Position numbers and translations under genes: made by a program
Assembly: GCA_902797925.1 (NCBI GenBank)
Contig: CADBUT010000343.1
Coordinates: 1-5,838, forward strand
DNA from: an uncultured Spirochaetaceae bacterium
GTDB taxonomy: Bacteria > Spirochaetota > Spirochaetia > Treponematales > Treponemataceae
Length of the DNA stretch: 5,838 bases
Direction of reading: 5' to 3'
Shown: positions 1 through 5,828 of the stretch, piece by piece
How positions within the stretch are numbered: position 1 is the first letter of the stretch
Layout: every line of letters begins with the position of its first letter
The notes under the pieces: model-generated
The model's database searches: none
What the model was told of the DNA's origin: nothing
Seen by the model: only the letters and a program-made list of their open reading frames with translations

Positions 1-171
1 AGAAGTTTTTCCTGAACCTTCTGTGCGTGACCACGTGTGTCCATTAAAGAAATCGTAAAATCCGATACCTGCTACACCACCGTCAGGACCTGAACTTGAA
101 GCACCGCCGCCACAGCTGGTCAAGAGGAATACTATCATAATCATTAATAATACATAAAAAATTTTTTTCAT
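1..171 (-). CDS. Small lipoprotein, 3' part missing (C-terminus off the left edge)
   Basis: An open frame of 57 codons begins with ATG at 171 and runs off the window edge. Residues 1-16 form a classic export signal (MKK, then a hydrophobic stretch), followed by the lipobox LTSC with the lipidation cysteine at residue 20. GGG and a Ser/Gly-rich tether follow. The product should be an exported, lipid-anchored protein. A Shine-Dalgarno AGGA (180-183) lies 8 bases before the ATG. The start is 15 bases after the stop of the upstream lipoprotein gene, so the two are probably co-transcribed. Residues 41-57 (FFNGHTWSRTEGSGKTS) align without gaps to residues 50-66 of that neighbour with 9 of 17 identities, so they are paralogues. 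The function is not recognised. The HTW segment recalls the early Trp of small lipocalin-like barrels, but this is only a guess. Confidence 0.85.
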   Translation of the reverse strand, partial: MKKIFYVLLMIMIVFLLTSCGGGASSSGPDGGVAGIGFYDFFNGHTWSRTEGSGKTS

Positions 172-186
172 TTTCGAATTCCTAAG

Positions 187-624
187 TTATTGTCTAGTGA
201 ATGTTATATTTGCACCATTTAAAGTAAAAGTAACTGTTTCAGGCGAAATCAGCTTATTGAAGGTGAACTCTGTTTCAGCACCATTATTGATGCATGAACA
301 TTTTATTTTACCTGATTTTCCCATATCTTTTGCATCTTTTAATTCATATGGAGCTGTAGCTGTTCCTGATTGTTCAACACCGTTCAAGAAATTCTTAATA
401 GTCAATTTGCTGTTATCGCAAGCTATTGTTGTCTTATAAGCCCCATTTGTATATTCCCATGTATGATTGTTGAATAAATCTGTATAACCCCAGCCGGAAG
501 AACCAAATACAGAAACGTTACCGCTTCCGCCACCACCTCCTCCGCCGCCACAGCTCGTAAGGATAAGCGCTGTCGTAATCAAAAGAAGAATCAATGCTTT
601 ATCAAAAGAAACTGTTTTTTTCAT
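187..624 (-). CDS. Small Gly-tethered lipoprotein, function unknown
   Basis: This 145-residue protein has an n-region with lysines, a hydrophobic segment at about residues 10-22 and the lipobox LTSC with lipidated Cys25, so it should be a signal-peptidase-II-processed lipoprotein. Eight consecutive glycines (26-33) follow the cysteine and probably act as a flexible tether. The mature part (about 45-145) is rich in Thr, Asn and alternating hydrophobics, typical of a small beta-barrel or sandwich. It has three further cysteines: Cys69, Cys109 and Cys111. The segment LFNNHTWEYT (50-59) is shared with the downstream partial lipoprotein, pointing to tandem duplication. Start: ATG at 624 with AGGGG (630-634) 5 bases upstream. 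It is first in a two-gene unit behind the promoter at 677-705. I recognise no family, and ligand and role cannot be given from sequence alone. Confidence 0.88.
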   Translation of the reverse strand: MKKTVSFDKALILLLITTALILTSCGGGGGGGGSGNVSVFGSSGWGYTDLFNNHTWEYTNGAYKTTIACDNSKLTIKNFLNGVEQSGTATAPYELKDAKDMGKSGKIKCSCINNGAETEFTFNKLISPETVTFTLNGANITFTRQ

Positions 625-659
625 ATTTTCCCCTAAAACACAGTTTATTAAATCAAATA

Positions 660-703
660 GATTTTACAATCACCCAATTATAAGGAAAAAAAATTGTAAA
701 ATC
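660..703. repeat. Perfect 11-bp inverted repeat around the lipoprotein promoter (operator candidate)
   Basis: The arms GATTTTACAAT (660-670) and ATTGTAAAATC (693-703) are exact reverse complements with 22 bases between them. Arm centres are 33 bp apart, close to three helical turns. One arm overlaps the -35 hexamer and the other ends at the predicted +1, so the -10 lies in the enclosed spacer. The upstream arm would not be in the transcript, so an RNA hairpin is unlikely. A dimeric or looping regulator is the simplest reading, but the regulator is unknown. Confidence 0.6.
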
Positions 704-705
704 AA
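677..705 (-). promoter_or_regulatory. Sigma70-type promoter of the lipoprotein pair
   Basis: On the minus strand the -35 hexamer TTGATT (700-705, 4 of 6 consensus) is separated by exactly 17 bases from a perfect -10 TATAAT (677-682). Transcription is predicted to start at about 670, giving a leader of about 46 bases before the ATG at 624. It lies downstream of the leuD-like terminator, so the lipoprotein pair is an independent unit. Confidence 0.75.
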
Positions 706-727
706 TAGTTATCTATTCTTTTAATGC

Positions 728-759
728 AAAAACCGGCAGCACTTATAAAAACTGCCGGT
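728..759 (-). terminator. Rho-independent terminator after the leuD-like gene
   Basis: The 8-bp stem ACCGGCAG (732-739) / CTGCCGGT (752-759) is perfect and GC-rich, with a 12-base loop. Read on the minus strand the stem ends in a run of five Ts (732-728). It begins 8 bases past the leuD-like stop codon (768-770), so it should end the murC-yicC-cmk-leuD transcript. Confidence 0.87.
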
Positions 760-767
760 AATGCAAA

Positions 768-1292
768 TTATTTCTGTGCACCAAGCCACTTATTCTGCTC
801 AATAAATTCCTTTTCTTGGCTGCCAAGCTTAAAGATGTAACTCTTGGAAAGCGAGCCGGAAATAAGTTTTACTTTTGCAGTATTATCGTCGTTAATGGTT
901 ATAATTGAATCGGTGTCTTTTTCTGAAAAAGTACGGAACATATCTTCAATGTCTTTTTTGTTTATTTCAATTGGAAGCAGACCTGCTGCAAACATGTTTT
1001 CTCTGAAAGTTTTTGCTAAATTTACAGAAACAACTGCATAAAACTCGTTTGCTGCAAGAGACTGAGCAGCCTGCTCTCCTGTTGAGCCGCAGCCGAAATT
1101 TTCACGTGTAATAATTACATGTTTACCGGTTATGTCTGATTTCGGGCTGAAACCGTCAATATGCAAGTCTTCAAAAATATAAGATTTTAATGCCTGCTTT
1201 GTATTCTCTTCTAAATATTTTGCCGGAATAATTTCATCTGTACTGATGTCTGAACGGTTGAGAAAAAGTGCTTTTCCAGCGAATTGTTTCAT
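768..1292 (-). CDS. leuD: 3-isopropylmalate dehydratase small-subunit-like protein (LeuD/aconitase swivel domain)
   Basis: The 174-residue length matches the short archaeal-type LeuD/HacB subunits. Family marks are DISTDEIIPAKYL (15-27), the ENFGCGS loop (64-70) and AKTFRENMFAAGLLPIE (93-109). Such subunits supply the mobile swivel domain that pairs with an iron-sulfur large subunit to isomerise 2-isopropylmalate in leucine synthesis, or a related hydroxy-acid. The usual GCGSSREHA loop reads GCGSTGEQA here. The Ser equivalent to the aconitase catalytic base is kept (Ser70), but the substrate-binding Arg is Gly72 and the His is Gln74, so the substrate may differ from isopropylmalate. No large subunit is in the window. 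Start: ATG at 1292 with AGGAG (1299-1303) 6 bases upstream. It is last in the murC run, 86 bases after the kinase gene and before a terminator. The fold is secure; the leucine-pathway role is uncertain. Confidence 0.82.
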   Translation of the reverse strand: MKQFAGKALFLNRSDISTDEIIPAKYLEENTKQALKSYIFEDLHIDGFSPKSDITGKHVIITRENFGCGSTGEQAAQSLAANEFYAVVSVNLAKTFRENMFAAGLLPIEINKKDIEDMFRTFSEKDTDSIITINDDNTAKVKLISGSLSKSYIFKLGSQEKEFIEQNKWLGAQK

Positions 1293-1378
1293 TTGAATCT
1301 CCTAGTTTTAAGCTGCTTATTGTTAGGTTTGCAGCATAGTCGCATACAATAATAGCACAGTTCTTGTATAAATGACAG

Positions 1379-1945
1379 CTATTTTTCAATTTCAACAAGT
1401 TTTTTTTCGACAAGCTTGTCAAGAATCAGATCAACAATTTGCTCAGGCTTGTATTTTGCCGTATCGATTATTAAATCACAGAAGTCATATTTTGTGTTGT
1501 CAATCTGATAAAGCTTTTGATAGCGGGCTGAATCTTCAGAATCGCGCTTTTGGGTAAAAGCCATAATTTCTGTAAGGTCTCCGCCTTCTCTGTTCTGAAT
1601 ACGTGCGGCGCGGACTTCTGGCTCTGCAAGCAGAAAAATCTTGAAATCAGCTTCTTTCAGCATCCAAATTGCAAGCCTTGAGCCTAAAACACAAGATTCT
1701 TTTCTTGCAAGTTCAACCTGTCTAGAGTCCACTTCTTTATCATAAGAATCATCTGTCTTTGCTGCTGCAAGAATTTCCGGCAGCGTCATGTTTTTTTCAG
1801 CAGCAAGCTGTCTGAAAGTAAAATTTATAAGTGTCACACCGAGTTTCTGTGACAGCAACGTTGATACAGTTGTGTTGCCGCAACCGCTTTTGCCTGAAAT
1901 TGCTATTCTAAGCTGTTTGCCTGCCGGTATTTTATATGAACTCAT
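1379..1945 (-). CDS. cmk: Cytidylate kinase, archaeal-type (CMP/dCMP kinase)
   Basis: This 188-residue P-loop kinase is predicted to phosphorylate CMP and dCMP to the diphosphates with ATP in the cytoplasm, salvaging CMP from RNA decay. It resembles the short archaeal-type CMP kinases rather than the roughly 220-residue E. coli form. The P-loop ISGKSGCGNTT is at 16-26. The FRQLAAEKNM segment (44-53) and DSRQVELA (73-80) are typical of the CMP-side region. GSRLAIWML (88-96) and the Arg-rich VRAARIQNREGG (111-122, lid region) follow, then RYQKLYQID (141-149). The canonical Walker A lysine is Asn24, while a lysine sits at position 19. Start: ATG at 1945 with a strong GGAGG (1953-1957) 7 bases upstream. 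The gap from yicC is 31 bases with no terminator seen, so co-transcription is likely. A different NMP substrate cannot be excluded. Confidence 0.85.
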   Translation of the reverse strand: MSSYKIPAGKQLRIAISGKSGCGNTTVSTLLSQKLGVTLINFTFRQLAAEKNMTLPEILAAAKTDDSYDKEVDSRQVELARKESCVLGSRLAIWMLKEADFKIFLLAEPEVRAARIQNREGGDLTEIMAFTQKRDSEDSARYQKLYQIDNTKYDFCDLIIDTAKYKPEQIVDLILDKLVEKKLVEIEK

Positions 1946-1976
1946 TTTGTTTCCTCCAAATATATTGCTTTTCAGT

Positions 1977-2843
1977 TCATTCGATATTGCGGATTTGTTC
2001 TCTTATGTTTTCGAGCGCATCTTTTGCCTTAATTACAGCCGCACCGACTTCAGAAATCTGGTTTTTTGAGCCGATTGTGTTGATTTCGCGGTTCATTTCC
2101 TGACAGATAAAGTCAAGCTTTCTGCCGGGTGCTGGATTATCCTCAATTTCCTTTTTTAATGCCGAAATGTGGCTTTTAAGCCGCACAATCTCCTCGTTGA
2201 TTGTGTACTTGACTAGAAGCGCGGCTGTTTCCTGCATTGCGCGCTGCTCGTCAACATTGTCACCTAAGACTTCCTCAAAACGCTTTAAAATATTCGCTTT
2301 GAAGATTTCTTCCATTTTCGACTGCCACTCAACAAAAACAGATACGCAGCTCTCGATTTTGTCCGCCATTTTCTGAATATCTTTGCAGAGATTGTTGCCC
2401 TCGCGTTCTCTGTCGCCGACAAACTGGTTTAAGGCTTTTTCCATCAAAGGCTTAATAAAATTCCAGTAATATTCAGGGTCAAAGTCTTTCTGAACGTTGA
2501 GAACGCCTTCCTGCTCGATTATCAGTTTTAGCGGAACAGGCTCGCTGCGTCCCAAAGCTTCTGCGACTTTGCTGATTTCAGATGCGTATGCGAGTGCTGC
2601 CTGTGTGTCTGCCGTAACAGAAATCTTTGAATTTTTTTCTTTAATCTTGATGTAGACGTCAACTTTTCCGCGTGCAATTTTAGCCGAAATCATCTCGCGC
2701 ACAGGCATTTCAAGCCGGCTTAAAAAAGACGGCATGTTTACAGCCAGATCTAAAAAACGCGCATTATATGATTTTATTTCAACAGACAATGAAAGGTCTT
2801 CATTGTTCATTTCTTCATAGGCGTAGCCTGTCATGCTTTTCAT
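1977..2843 (-). CDS. yicC: YicC/YloC-family protein, probable endoribonuclease
   Basis: At 288 residues this equals the usual family length (E. coli YicC is about 287). The N-terminus MKSMTGYAYEE is the family signature, and the N-terminal domain covers roughly 1-155. The C-terminal domain carries EEIVRLKSHI (217-226), GRKLDFICQEMNRE (240-253) and NTIGSK (255-260), ending in REQIRNIE, all strongly conserved. Long charged helices lie between them. From family knowledge, YicC/YloC proteins are cytoplasmic endoribonucleases linked to small-RNA and mRNA decay; activity here is inferred. The ATG at 2843 follows the murC stop by only 2 bases. Its Shine-Dalgarno AGGA (2851-2854, spacing 7) lies inside the last Lys-Arg-Lys codons of murC, so translational coupling is likely. 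The next gene is CMP kinase, which could reuse CMP from RNA breakdown. Confidence 0.93.
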   Translation of the reverse strand: MKSMTGYAYEEMNNEDLSLSVEIKSYNARFLDLAVNMPSFLSRLEMPVREMISAKIARGKVDVYIKIKEKNSKISVTADTQAALAYASEISKVAEALGRSEPVPLKLIIEQEGVLNVQKDFDPEYYWNFIKPLMEKALNQFVGDREREGNNLCKDIQKMADKIESCVSVFVEWQSKMEEIFKANILKRFEEVLGDNVDEQRAMQETAALLVKYTINEEIVRLKSHISALKKEIEDNPAPGRKLDFICQEMNREINTIGSKNQISEVGAAVIKAKDALENIREQIRNIE

Positions 2844-2845
2844 AT

Positions 2846-4312
2846 TTATTTCCTTTTTTTCAGCTGTTCGATTAATGCTTTTCCGATTTTCCAGTTGTCG
2901 CCTGCGCCCATTGTAATAAACAAGTCACCGGGTTTTACTATAGAGGAAACGTAAGGCAGTGCGTCAAGAATTTCCTCATAGTATGAAACTTTCGGATGAT
3001 TTTGTTTTGTGCGCTCATATAAGATTCTTCCTGTTACAGTTCCATCGTATTTTTCGCGTGCAGACGGATAAATTTTGTGCAGAATTACTTCGTCAGCAGC
3101 ACCGAAAGCTCCGGCAAATCTGTCTAAGAGTGCGGCGGTTCTTGTGTAAGTGTGCGACATAAAGTCTACAATAATCCGCCTGTCCGGGTAGAATTTTCTC
3201 AAACCTTCTAATGTTGTGGCAATCGCTGTCGGATGATGCGCATAATCGTCCATTATGATAATACCGTTTATGTCAGCGATAATTTCGCCGCGCCGCTTTG
3301 CGCCGGTAAAAGCTTCAAGTCCGTCTTTCAGATTTTTGAAAACCTTGGCTTTTGAGATGGCATCTAAGTTTTTGCAGCTGCTAAAATTCTTGAACAATTC
3401 AATTGACAGTGCACAGGCAGCAGCGGCGTTTCTTATCATGTGCTCACCAGGAATGCGAAGGGCTAATTCCCCGTCAAATGCTCCGATTTTGAAAAACTGG
3501 TGACCGTCTTTAATCTGCCCGATTTTTATTGAATAGTCGCCTTTTGCAGAAGTTCCGTAAGGAATCAGCTCTATGTCGCTGCGCTTTCTTGAGATTATGT
3601 CTGCAACTTCTGCTGCGCCTTTGTCGTCGGCACAATAAATAAGCTGACCGCTTTCAGGCAAGAGAAGAATGTAATCGACAAATGCGTCTCTTATAGATTC
3701 ATATGTCGGATAAAAATCTTCGTGGTCACTTTCAACACTTGTAAGAATTATCTTTTTAGGGTGAAACGACATAAAATGACGCTGGTATTCGCAGGTTTCG
3801 GCTACGAAATAGTCGTTTCCGTTATTCAGTGTGCATGTATTGCCAAAAGAGCTTATAATGCTGCCTGCAAGAACCTGCGCCGGCAGATTAAGCTGCTTCA
3901 ATAAAGTGCCGGTAAGTCCTGTCGTTGTTGTTTTTCCATGAACGCCAGCGATTCCGCAGCTGTATGCAAGAGCCGAAACAGCGCCGAGCGCTTCGGTATA
4001 AAGCATTACCGGAATATGCCTTTTGTCAGCTTCTATTAATTCGGGGTTTTCTTCCCTTTTATATGCAGCTGAGTAAATTACAAACTGAACCTGATTGTCT
4101 ATGTTTTTTGCATCAAAAGATGTGTAAACCTTTACGTTTAGTCTTTTTAAAATCTCGTCGGTGTAAAACTGTTCGGGTACATCGCTTCCTGTTATAACAG
4201 CTCCGCGTGCATGTGCAATTTCTACAAGAGCTGCCATTCCGGTGCCCTTAATTCCTACAAAATGAATATGGACTCCGTTCAGGTCTGACATAAGAATATT
4301 TTCATTAATCAT
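2846..4312 (-). CDS. murC: UDP-N-acetylmuramate--L-alanine ligase
   Basis: MurC joins L-alanine to UDP-MurNAc with ATP, the first peptide step of peptidoglycan precursor synthesis in the cytoplasm. The open frame reaches back to a TTG at 4330 (494 codons). Residue numbers here use that frame. It has the UDP-binding loop VGIKGTGMAAL (25-35), ATP P-loop AGVHGKTTTT (128-137), ETCEYQRHF (178-186), SVESDHEDFY (198-207), GEHMIRNAAAA (295-305), DDYAHHP (361-367), SHTYTRT (392-398) and MGAGDNW (474-480). DDYAHHP and HTYTRT favour MurC over Mpl. I place the start at ATG 4312 (codon 7, giving 488 residues), because a perfect -10 hexamer overlaps codons 2-4 and the TTG has no Shine-Dalgarno. ATG 4291 (codon 14) is another option. 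The P-loop has Val130 where Thr is common. It is first in the run with yicC, cmk and leuD, and divergent from folC. Confidence 0.94.
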   Translation of the reverse strand: MINENILMSDLNGVHIHFVGIKGTGMAALVEIAHARGAVITGSDVPEQFYTDEILKRLNVKVYTSFDAKNIDNQVQFVIYSAAYKREENPELIEADKRHIPVMLYTEALGAVSALAYSCGIAGVHGKTTTTGLTGTLLKQLNLPAQVLAGSIISSFGNTCTLNNGNDYFVAETCEYQRHFMSFHPKKIILTSVESDHEDFYPTYESIRDAFVDYILLLPESGQLIYCADDKGAAEVADIISRKRSDIELIPYGTSAKGDYSIKIGQIKDGHQFFKIGAFDGELALRIPGEHMIRNAAAACALSIELFKNFSSCKNLDAISKAKVFKNLKDGLEAFTGAKRRGEIIADINGIIIMDDYAHHPTAIATTLEGLRKFYPDRRIIVDFMSHTYTRTAALLDRFAGAFGAADEVILHKIYPSAREKYDGTVTGRILYERTKQNHPKVSYYEEILDALPYVSSIVKPGDLFITMGAGDNWKIGKALIEQLKKRK

Positions 4313-4318
4313 GGCTGA

Positions 4319-4324
4319 ATTATA
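4319..4324 (-). promoter_or_regulatory. -10 element of murC, leaderless start predicted
   Basis: A perfect TATAAT on the minus strand ends 6 bases before the ATG at 4312, so the predicted +1 is the A of that ATG. No Shine-Dalgarno precedes this ATG. The -35 area (about 4342-4347) matches consensus poorly, so activity may depend on an activator or on the near-consensus -10 alone. The site lies inside the codons that a TTG start at 4330 would need, which argues against that start. Confidence 0.55.
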
Positions 4325-4343
4325 CAACAAAACGCTGTAAATA

Positions 4344-4352
4344 TGCTAGAAT
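4344..4352 (+). promoter_or_regulatory. Extended -10 promoter of folC, leaderless start predicted
   Basis: TGCTAGAAT combines a TGn extended -10 (4344-4346) with TAGAAT (4347-4352, 5 of 6 consensus). Six bases separate it from the folC ATG at 4359, putting +1 on the start codon. A weak -35 (ACAACA, 4324-4329, 17-base spacer) overlaps the edge of the murC -10. No Shine-Dalgarno precedes the ATG. Confidence 0.55.
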
Positions 4353-4358
4353 GCTGTT

Positions 4359-5750
4359 ATGAACATTTCAATGATTGCTTTTGAATCTTGGCTTGAATCG
4401 GCTGCAAATTACGAAAAACAAAAGAAAACCGGCGAGTTTTCTCTAAAGACAATATCACTGCTTGCAAATGAACTGGATAATCCTCAGCAGGCTTATAAAA
4501 CAATTCATGTGGCAGGTTCGAAAGGCAAAGGCTCTGTTTCAACAATGTGTGCTTCTATTCTTAATGCACATGGTTTTTCTGACGGTTTGTATACATCTCC
4601 TCATATTATAAACTTTTTAGAAAGGGTTAAGTCTGTAAAAGATTTTTTTGACATTCAGATTTACGAAGAATCTGCGGGGGAACTGGTTCAATTTATCGAA
4701 GATATTAGCGAAAGACTTGAAATTGCAGGTTATCCGCAGGCTTCTTGGTTTGAGCTTATTACCCTGTTTGCTTTTATTGTGTTTAAGAAAGCTGGTGTGA
4801 ATTTTGGTGTTTTTGAGACAGGGCTTGGCGGACGTCTTGATGCAACCAATATTCTTCAACCAGAAATCAGTGTAATTACCCCAATTGAACTTGAGCATAC
4901 TGAGTATCTTGGCGACACAATCTCGAAAATCGCATTTGAAAAAGCCGGAATTATAAAAGAAAATACGCCTGTATGTGTTGCAGCACAAACAAAAGATGCT
5001 GAAAAAGTTTTTAGAAAAATTGCACGTCAAAAACATGCGCCTTTATATTTTGTAAATGAAGCTGTAAAAAAAATTGAGTACTCGTTTGAAAACCAAAAGA
5101 CAAATGTGTTTATAGATTTTGGCGATTTTAAAACATCGAAAAAATCTGAAAAAGTTTTCGCAAGACCGCTAAAGACAAGTCTTCAAATTGCAGGAAAAGT
5201 ACAGGCGTATAATGCAGCTCTGGCCGCTTTGACTGTAAAAATTGCCTGTCCTGAAATTTCAGAAGAAACTATAGAACAAGGCTTGTCTGTTGTAAAAATA
5301 CCTGGTAGGTTTGAAATAGTTAACTATTGTTATAATAATTCAGACAATATAATTATAATTTTTGATGGTGCACATACTCCAAACAGCGTCAATCTCTCAA
5401 TTGATACATACAATAATTATTTTAATGATTCTCCATGTATTTTGTTTGCCTGTGCTTATGATAAGCATGTTGAGGATATTGCACCGCTCTTTTTTGAGAA
5501 TATGAAAGTAAAACCAGAAGCTTTTGTTTTCACAAAACCTGGAGACAACAAGACAAGCGATATAGTCCGGCTTGGCAATGCTTTTGAGCCTTTATGCGAA
5601 AGCAGAAGTGTTCCGTATGAGCTTACCGACAACTATATTGAAGCTATAGACATGGCTGTTAAAAAAGCCGCTTCTACAACTGGTATCCTGTTTGTCTGCG
5701 GTTCTTTTTATCTTGTTGCTGAGTGCAAGAAACACCTGAAACTAGCTTGA
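4359..5750 (+). CDS. folC: Folylpolyglutamate synthase / dihydrofolate synthase
   Basis: FolC is a cytoplasmic Mur-ligase-fold enzyme that adds glutamate to folates with ATP, retaining them in the cell; many bacterial forms also make dihydrofolate from dihydropteroate. The 463-residue product is somewhat longer than E. coli FolC (about 422). Motifs in order: P-loop VAGSKGKGSV (51-60), SPHIINFLERV (80-90), ETGLGGRLDATN (153-164), ITPIELEHTEYLGDT (173-187) with EKAGIIK (194-200), PGRFE (315-319), DGAHTPNS (336-343), AYDKHVEDI (366-374) and CGSFYLV (447-453). Deviations from the common family form are GSKGKGS for GTNGKGS, IELEH for IGLDH and DGAHTP for DGAHNP. The start is ATG 4359, matching the promoter. 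ATG 4371 (codon 5) would also leave a family-like N-terminus, and neither has a Shine-Dalgarno. It is divergent from murC; no terminator is seen after the stop. Whether it has both activities cannot be read from sequence. Confidence 0.93.
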   Translation: MNISMIAFESWLESAANYEKQKKTGEFSLKTISLLANELDNPQQAYKTIHVAGSKGKGSVSTMCASILNAHGFSDGLYTSPHIINFLERVKSVKDFFDIQIYEESAGELVQFIEDISERLEIAGYPQASWFELITLFAFIVFKKAGVNFGVFETGLGGRLDATNILQPEISVITPIELEHTEYLGDTISKIAFEKAGIIKENTPVCVAAQTKDAEKVFRKIARQKHAPLYFVNEAVKKIEYSFENQKTNVFIDFGDFKTSKKSEKVFARPLKTSLQIAGKVQAYNAALAALTVKIACPEISEETIEQGLSVVKIPGRFEIVNYCYNNSDNIIIIFDGAHTPNSVNLSIDTYNNYFNDSPCILFACAYDKHVEDIAPLFFENMKVKPEAFVFTKPGDNKTSDIVRLGNAFEPLCESRSVPYELTDNYIEAIDMAVKKAASTTGILFVCGSFYLVAECKKHLKLA

Positions 5751-5758
5751 TATTGAAA

Positions 5759-5828
5759 AGCTGCAATGCTCTGCCGTGGAAGGTGAAAGAAAACTTAAAG
5801 CTGTCGCATGAAGCTCAAGCTTGCAGCT
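5759..5828. repeat. Long-range 8-bp inverted repeat downstream of folC
   Basis: AGCTGCAA (5759-5766) and TTGCAGCT (5821-5828) are perfect reverse complements enclosing 54 bases. The enclosed sequence has a small AAGC-TCAA-GCTT hairpin (5811-5822) and several AGCT words. There is no T-run, so it is not an ordinary terminator. It could be part of a repeat or a structured RNA that continues past the window edge, or chance. Confidence 0.3.

Noticed and set aside
197..439. An 80-codon plus-strand open frame opposite the lipoprotein gene
   Set aside because: It lies wholly antisense to a lipoprotein with a clear signal peptide and Shine-Dalgarno and has no family features.
526..549. Possible phase-variable poly-G tract in the lipoprotein gene
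   Set aside because: The eight glycines use mixed GGC, GGA and GGT codons, so there is no long homopolymer or pure short repeat to drive slippage.
1293..1378. A separate promoter for the leuD-like gene in the 86-base gap
   Set aside because: TATTAT-like words are present, but none has a credible -35 at 16-18 bases. Only a 5-bp hairpin (1312-1316 / 1331-1335) was seen. Read-through from the upstream genes is simpler.
1234..1422. A 62-codon minus-strand frame spanning the cmk-leuD gap
   Set aside because: It overlaps the ends of two well-supported genes in another frame, and its sequence shows no family features.
4313..4330. TTG at 4330 as the murC start
   Set aside because: It has no Shine-Dalgarno, the six extra residues are not family-like, and a perfect -10 hexamer lies within those codons.
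4617..5036. A 139-codon minus-strand open frame inside folC
   Set aside because: It is antisense to the conserved FolC motifs, has a Cys/Phe/Lys/Asn-skewed composition, and has no recognisable domain. It is a shadow of the real gene.
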